From the NCBI GenBank assembly GCA_047635255.1, contig JBLIIR010000042.1:1-10778 (forward strand): 10,778 nt of DNA, written 5' to 3'. Of this stretch, positions 6,624 through 10,778 are shown piece after piece. How positions within the stretch are numbered: the stretch's first letter is position 1; each line of letters begins with the position of its first letter. The DNA comes from Porticoccus sp047635255 (lineage in GTDB: Bacteria > Pseudomonadota > Gammaproteobacteria > Pseudomonadales > Porticoccaceae). The position numbers were made by a program, and so were the translations under genes. Below the pieces are notes generated by a model, which did no database searches, had not been told where the DNA came from, and was given only the letters and a program-made list of their open reading frames with translations.

Positions 6624-6650
6624 AAACTATACGTCATGCGGCAAAAGGTA

Positions 6651-7943
6651 TTACTCAAATGGATGGCGAACCACAATAGTTTCTACTCTATCGGGGCCAA
6701 TAGAAACAATATCTACAGGGGTATCCAGTAAGGCTTCAATGCGTCTAATATAACTTCTGGCATTAACAGGAAGCTCACTTAACGACTTAGCTCCCACTGT
6801 AGACTCGTCCCAACCAGGCATTTCTTCATACACAGGGACTAGATTTTCATAGTCATCAGCGTGACAAGGAATTCCTATTTTTTTGCCCTCAGTGTCTTGA
6901 TATGAAACACAGATCTTAATGATTTTAAGTCCATCTAGCACATCTAATTTTGTCAAACAGATTCCAGACACTGAGTTGATACGAATAGCTTGCTGAAGAG
7001 CTACAGCATCAAACCAGCCACAGCGGCGCTCTCTTCCTGTAGTAGCACCAAGCTCATGACCTTTAACACTAAGATGTTTCCTTATATCGCAAAATAATTC
7101 TGTCGGAAAAGGTCCGGAGCCAACCCTTGTCGTGTAGGCTTTGGTGATACCCAAAACATAGTCTAAGTATAATGGTCCAAATCCACTCCCTGTTGCTGTA
7201 GAACCAGCAGTAGTATTGGAAGAGGTTACAAAGGGGTACGTACCATGGTCAATATCTAATAGTGACCCTTGCGCGCCTTCAAACATTATATTGTCGCCAC
7301 GCTTTCTAGCTAAATGCAGAATATTAGTAACATCATCAACCATAGGTTTTAGTTCATCCGCCCAAATTAAAGCTTTAGAGAGAGTGTCTTCATAATTCAC
7401 AGCCTCTTCCCCATAAAAAGAGGTAAGCATAAAATTATGGTAGCCCATTAACTCTTTTAGCTTTAATGCAAACTTGTCTCTATTAAATATATCACCTAAA
7501 CGAAGACCTCGACGAGCCACCTTATCTTCATAAGCAGGACCAATGCCTCTACCAGTAGTGCCGATCTTAGCTTCACCTCTAGCTTTTTCGCGCGCCCGAT
7601 CAAGAGTAATATGCACCGGTAATATCAATGGGCAGGAGGGAGAAATGCGTAATCTTTTCCTTACTGGAACGCCCTGTTGATGCAGCTCCTCCATTTCTAC
7701 CAACAAAGCATCAGGGGATAAGACAACTCCATTTCCAATCAAACATAAGACGCCCTCACGAAGAATTCCTGAGGGGATAAGATGCAATATTGTTTTTTTG
7801 CCATCAATAACGAGCGTATGGCCTGCATTATGGCCACCCTGAAATCTAGCAACCAAAGCGGCCTGATCTGTCAATAAATCGACAATTTTACCCTTGCCCT
7901 CGTCTCCCCATTGGGTGCCAAGGACTACTACATTCTTACCCAT
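6651..7943 (-). CDS. purA: Adenylosuccinate synthetase
   Basis: PurA condenses IMP and aspartate, using GTP, to adenylosuccinate, the first step from IMP to AMP. The 430-residue product matches the family length (432 in E. coli). The N-terminal loop GDEGKGK is at 13-19, with catalytic Asp14. GGHNAGHT at 36-43 holds catalytic His42. The IMP-binding stretch IGTTGRGIGPAYEDK is at 127-141. Further on come TSSNTTAG and TTGRERRCGW. The start ATG at 7941-7943 has AGAGAG a few bases upstream. The gene lies 31 bases after hisZ and is the last visible gene of the hflK-hflC-hisZ-purA run, the order known from Pseudomonas. It is convergent with feoB, with 27 bases between the stops. Confidence 0.98.
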   Translation of the reverse strand: MGKNVVVLGTQWGDEGKGKIVDLLTDQAALVARFQGGHNAGHTLVIDGKKTILHLIPSGILREGVLCLIGNGVVLSPDALLVEMEELHQQGVPVRKRLRISPSCPLILPVHITLDRAREKARGEAKIGTTGRGIGPAYEDKVARRGLRLGDIFNRDKFALKLKELMGYHNFMLTSFYGEEAVNYEDTLSKALIWADELKPMVDDVTNILHLARKRGDNIMFEGAQGSLLDIDHGTYPFVTSSNTTAGSTATGSGFGPLYLDYVLGITKAYTTRVGSGPFPTELFCDIRKHLSVKGHELGATTGRERRCGWFDAVALQQAIRINSVSGICLTKLDVLDGLKIIKICVSYQDTEGKKIGIPCHADDYENLVPVYEEMPGWDESTVGAKSLSELPVNARSYIRRIEALLDTPVDIVSIGPDRVETIVVRHPFE

Positions 7944-7974
7944 TTAATCTCTCTAGGTTCATTAAAAAATTTGG

Positions 7975-9156
7975 TTACATAGGAAGGATTTGAAATTTTC
8001 CATCAACTAAGATCAACTGCCGATCGCAACCCAGTTCATCATAATCTGGCTCTTGGTCAGGAAACCCAAGAATGACTCGATCGCCACTTAGTCGCAGTTT
8101 TTGTATCGCTTTATGCTGATCGTGGCTATCTGTGACTGGCGAAAAGATCCCTGAAGGTGGATCTTTTTGATTTTGAGTAAACTGAACCAGCATGTGCAGG
8201 CTCATATTGAAACCAGTTGCTGCGCGAGATCTGCCAAAATTTTTACCCACATGATCATATCTGCCGCCATTGCCAACAGCTTGCCCCACACCTGGGGCGT
8301 ACGCAGCAAAAACCAGCCCAGTATGATAATGATAGCCCCGCAATTCGCTTAGATCAAAACATAGCTCCAGTTCAGGATTACTTATCTTCAAAGCATCAGC
8401 AACTGACTGCAGTTCGTCTAATGCAAGTTCAACCTCTGCTGGGGCTTCAGCAAGCAATTCTCGCGCCTTATCCAGCACAGAGATACCTCCTGCCAGATCA
8501 ACCAAGGATCGCAACATTTCTGCATACACACCATCTTGTATATTTCCAGAAATCCAAAAATTAAGCTCCGGGATGGATTTGCGCTGAATCAGATCAAACA
8601 GCTCTTTTTCTTTCTGATCGGGTAGGCTTAATGCTTCGAGGAGGCTCTCATAAATACCGACATGACCAAGATCTAATCGCGGATTCTTCAAGCCAGCCAA
8701 TACCAATGTTTCGACCATTAATCGAATAACTTCGATGTCTGCAGAAAGCCTTGACTCACCATAAAGCTCCACCCCAATTTGAATTGGTGATCGGCTTTCT
8801 AGCGGATAGCGAGGTTTCGTATAGAGCACAGGTCCCACATAGCTCAAACGACTTGGACCATTTCGTTTGAGGCTGTGTGAGTCCATGCGACTTGTTTGTG
8901 GTGTGATGTCGGCACGCACGCCCATCATCCTTCCGCTTACCTGATCGGTTAACTTGAACGTCATCAAGTCAAGATCTGAACCAGTTCCACTCAAAAGAGA
9001 TTCAGTAAACTCCACCAATGGCGGGATTACTAAGTCATAACCCCAAGAATAGTATAGATCTAAAGCCTGTCGACGCAATTTCTCCATTTTAAGAGCCTGC
9101 TCAGGCAATACATCCTCAATACCATCTGGCAATAACCACTGATTAACTACAGCCAT
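7975..9156 (-). CDS. hisZ: ATP phosphoribosyltransferase regulatory subunit HisZ
   Basis: HisZ is a histidyl-tRNA synthetase paralogue without aminoacylation activity. It joins the short form of HisG to make the first enzyme of histidine synthesis and brings feedback control by histidine. The 393-residue product starts WLLPDGIEDVLPEQA and carries the class II motif-2-like RADITPQTSR at 81-90. Near the C-terminus it has RGYHYHTGLVF and GNGGRYD. The RGYHYHTG form differs from the RGLDYYTG loop of true HisRS, and there is no C-terminal anticodon-binding domain; both support HisZ over HisS. AGGT about seven bases before the ATG is a usable Shine-Dalgarno; an ATG six bases upstream meets a stop at once. 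It sits 67 bases after hflC and 31 before purA. Its presence implies that the genome encodes a short HisG elsewhere. Confidence 0.95.
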   Translation of the reverse strand: MAVVNQWLLPDGIEDVLPEQALKMEKLRRQALDLYYSWGYDLVIPPLVEFTESLLSGTGSDLDLMTFKLTDQVSGRMMGVRADITPQTSRMDSHSLKRNGPSRLSYVGPVLYTKPRYPLESRSPIQIGVELYGESRLSADIEVIRLMVETLVLAGLKNPRLDLGHVGIYESLLEALSLPDQKEKELFDLIQRKSIPELNFWISGNIQDGVYAEMLRSLVDLAGGISVLDKARELLAEAPAEVELALDELQSVADALKISNPELELCFDLSELRGYHYHTGLVFAAYAPGVGQAVGNGGRYDHVGKNFGRSRAATGFNMSLHMLVQFTQNQKDPPSGIFSPVTDSHDQHKAIQKLRLSGDRVILGFPDQEPDYDELGCDRQLILVDGKFQILPM

Positions 9157-9223
9157 TACATCTACCTGCTTGATCTAAATTTTCCCATGAATCACAAAAA
9201 ATTCCAATCATCCCCTTCTTAAT

Positions 9224-10093
9224 TTATTCGCCTTTTTGACTGTTCAAGTAGCGAAAGAAGTCACTCTTTGGATCTACCAAAAGTACATCGCCTTTATTCG
9301 CAAAGGATGTTCTGTAGGCAGCCAAACTGCGGATGAAAGCGTAAAACTCTGGATTTTTTGTATATGCAGCAGCATAAGTAGAGGTTGCAGTTGCATCACC
9401 TTGGCCTCGGGTTTCCTCAGCGATCTTATACGCGTTGGCCAGCAAGATTGTCTTCTGACGGTCCGCATCTGCACGTATTTTTTCAGCCGATTCGCCCCCC
9501 TCAGAACGCAATATTCTAGCCTCTTTTTCACGCTCGGCCTTCATTCTCCTATAAACTTGCTCGCTTACTTCTGGCGGTAAATCAATCCCCTTAACGCGAA
9601 CATCCACCACCTCGACCCCTAAGGCTTGAGGAAGAGTTAGATTGAGCTTATCTGCTAAGTGTTTCATTAGTTGGTCACGCTCACCAGACACCACCTCATG
9701 TAGCGTTCTTGCGCCAAATTGATTACGTAGACCATCATTCACACGGCTAGCTAAGCGCTCCTGAGCTACAGCCTGATTGCCGCCAGTCGCCCTATAGTAA
9801 ACATCTACATCAATGATTCGCCACTTAGAAAAAGCATCAACGATTAACCTCTTTTTTTCTATAGTAAAAAAGCTAGCAGGGTCTGCATCCAGCGTTAGAA
9901 CTCTGCCATCAAATTTTCTAACCTGATCAACAAAGGGAATTTTATAGTGTAATCCTGGTTGAATATCAGTTTCTATAAGACGGCCAAACCTTAACTTGAC
10001 GCCTAGTTCTGTTTCTTGAATGACATACAAGGAGCTGCTGCCAATTAGGGCCAACACCAAAAAAAGTGCTAAGTATAAAGAACGAATAGTCAT
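9224..10093 (-). CDS. hflC: HflC, SPFH-domain membrane protein regulating FtsH
   Basis: HflC pairs with HflK in a large membrane assembly on the periplasmic side of the inner membrane that surrounds and moderates the FtsH protease. The 289-residue product has one N-terminal membrane segment (about 5-25, the signal anchor). An SPFH/band 7 domain begins at VIQETELGVKLRFGR. A helical region rich in Glu, Arg and Ala (QVYRRMKAEREKEARILRSEG) follows, then the typical YAAAYTKNPEFYAFIRSLAAYR near the C-terminus. The start ATG follows the hflK stop directly (TAGATG), so the two are probably translated in a coupled way. Length and order match the family. Confidence 0.97.
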   Translation of the reverse strand: MTIRSLYLALFLVLALIGSSSLYVIQETELGVKLRFGRLIETDIQPGLHYKIPFVDQVRKFDGRVLTLDADPASFFTIEKKRLIVDAFSKWRIIDVDVYYRATGGNQAVAQERLASRVNDGLRNQFGARTLHEVVSGERDQLMKHLADKLNLTLPQALGVEVVDVRVKGIDLPPEVSEQVYRRMKAEREKEARILRSEGGESAEKIRADADRQKTILLANAYKIAEETRGQGDATATSTYAAAYTKNPEFYAFIRSLAAYRTSFANKGDVLLVDPKSDFFRYLNSQKGE

Positions 10094-10778
10094 CTAACGA
10101 CCCTCCCTTGATCTGGCTGAATTCTGGCGACTTGAGTTGTCATCATATTTGTCATTAGAATTGCTTGACCCATATGCCGGTAGTTTTACTTGCGATGAAC
10201 TTGATTGCATAATTTTATCCAGAGGCAGATAAAGCATATTGTTGCCACCCTCGACATCAACTAGCACCTTTGTACTGCTACTCATAACTTCTTCCATTGT
10301 ATCCAAATAAATTCGTTGGCGTGTTACTCCTGGTGCTTTATTGTATTCCGACAACAACAGCTCAAATCTCTTCGATTCACCCTGCGCCTCGGCAACCACT
10401 TGCTCCAGATAGCCATTAGATTCTTCAATCAATCGCTGGGCTTGACCTCTGGCTTCAGGAATAATGCCATTCGAATAAGTTTGAGCTTCATTAATAAGCC
10501 TCTCTTTATCTTCTCGAGCTTTAATCACATCATCATAAGCAGCTTTAACTTGGCCAGGCGGTTTAGCTTCCTGTATATTGATTTTACGAACCTTTATTCC
10601 TGTGCCATAGCTATCGAGATAAGTCTGTAGTCTGAGCTTAACCTCATCACCAATTTTTAAGCGCCCTGTAGAAACTACCTCGTCTAGCTTGCTACTACCC
10701 ACCACATGGCGTAACGCACTATCAGAAGCTTGACGTAAGCTAAGTTCAGGGTCTTTTACATTAAGTACAAAAGCTTTT
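10094..10778 (-). CDS. hflK: HflK, SPFH-domain partner of HflC, N-terminus beyond the window
   Basis: The minus-strand frame is open from the right edge to the TAG at 10094-10096, giving 227 visible residues. The first visible part reads KAFVLNVKDPELSLRQASDS followed by ALRHVVGSS, the conserved SPFH segment of HflK. It therefore extends past the edge; a GTG inside it at 10703-10705 is not the start. After the SPFH domain come a coiled-coil-like stretch (about residues 85-155 of the visible part), MLYLPLDKIM and a polar Ser/Asn/Arg-rich tail. The Gly-rich N-terminus and the membrane segment lie outside the window. It directly abuts hflC and acts with it on FtsH. Confidence 0.96.
   Translation of the reverse strand, partial: KAFVLNVKDPELSLRQASDSALRHVVGSSKLDEVVSTGRLKIGDEVKLRLQTYLDSYGTGIKVRKINIQEAKPPGQVKAAYDDVIKAREDKERLINEAQTYSNGIIPEARGQAQRLIEESNGYLEQVVAEAQGESKRFELLLSEYNKAPGVTRQRIYLDTMEEVMSSSTKVLVDVEGGNNMLYLPLDKIMQSSSSQVKLPAYGSSNSNDKYDDNSSRQNSARSREGR

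Noticed and set aside
6624..6650. Search for a terminator or feoC between feoB and purA
   Set aside because: The gap is only 27 bases and shows neither a hairpin with a T-run nor a reading frame.
8167..8564. Plus-strand reading frames inside hisZ
   Set aside because: They are antisense to a complete, conserved HisZ and have no recognisable motif.
7975..9156. Reading this gene as histidyl-tRNA synthetase (hisS)
   Set aside because: The loop reads RGYHYHTG instead of RGLDYYTG, the C-terminal anticodon-binding domain is missing, and the hflC-purA context is that of hisZ.
9236..9580. Reading frames on both strands overlapping hflC in other frames
   Set aside because: The HflC frame explains this stretch fully; the others have no family resemblance.
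1..10778. CRISPR array, tRNA, rRNA, insertion sequence or prophage genes
   Set aside because: No regularly spaced direct repeats, no cloverleaf or rRNA-like sequence, and no transposase, integrase or phage motifs were seen; nearly all the DNA is taken by housekeeping genes.

Overview
The window is ordinary, well-ordered chromosome from a gammaproteobacterium. Every protein aligns from memory with gammaproteobacterial families, and two gene blocks match gene orders known from that class. The first block is ffh divergent from ypjD and a corB/yfjD-type gene, as in E. coli and Pseudomonas. The second is hflK-hflC-hisZ-purA, as in Pseudomonas. HisZ is absent from enteric bacteria, so a Pseudomonas-like or marine gammaproteobacterial lineage is more likely than an enteric one. 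The DNA looks AT-rich by eye, which argues against Pseudomonas itself. The genus cannot be fixed from this window.

Layout, left to right. Positions 1-525 (minus) hold the first 175 residues of Ffh, the SRP GTPase, cut by the window edge. A 285-base divergent gap follows. Then, on the plus strand, come a YpjD-type cytochrome-c-assembly-family membrane protein (811-1602) and a CorB/YfjD-type DUF21-CBS-CorC protein (1737-3029), which starts with TTG. A small four-cysteine DUF1289 protein (3043-3252, minus) converges on corB. It diverges from a zinc-ribbon Nudix hydrolase (3400-3942, plus). The gap between those two holds a perfect 17-bp inverted repeat. Next is feoA-feoB (4063-6623, plus), preceded by a near-consensus Fur box over the likely -10 element and joined by an ATGA stop/start overlap. 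From the right edge, hflK (partial), hflC, hisZ and purA run leftward (10778 to 6651, minus), and purA converges on feoB.

The genes do not form one system. Ffh handles co-translational membrane targeting. YpjD and CorB are probable membrane proteins of poorly known role, CorB being linked to Mg2+/Co2+ transport. FeoAB imports ferrous iron under Fur control. HflK/HflC form the membrane SPFH complex that regulates FtsH. HisZ and PurA act in histidine and purine synthesis.

I saw no mobile element, CRISPR array, RNA gene, phage gene or defence system, and no convincing unknown system. The observations most worth checking are non-coding: the 17-bp inverted repeat at 3321-3358, the 8-bp palindrome ahead of corB, the possible structured leader of ypjD, and the altered Nudix box. 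Several genes (ffh, the DUF1289 gene, the Nudix gene, feoA) lack a clear Shine-Dalgarno sequence.
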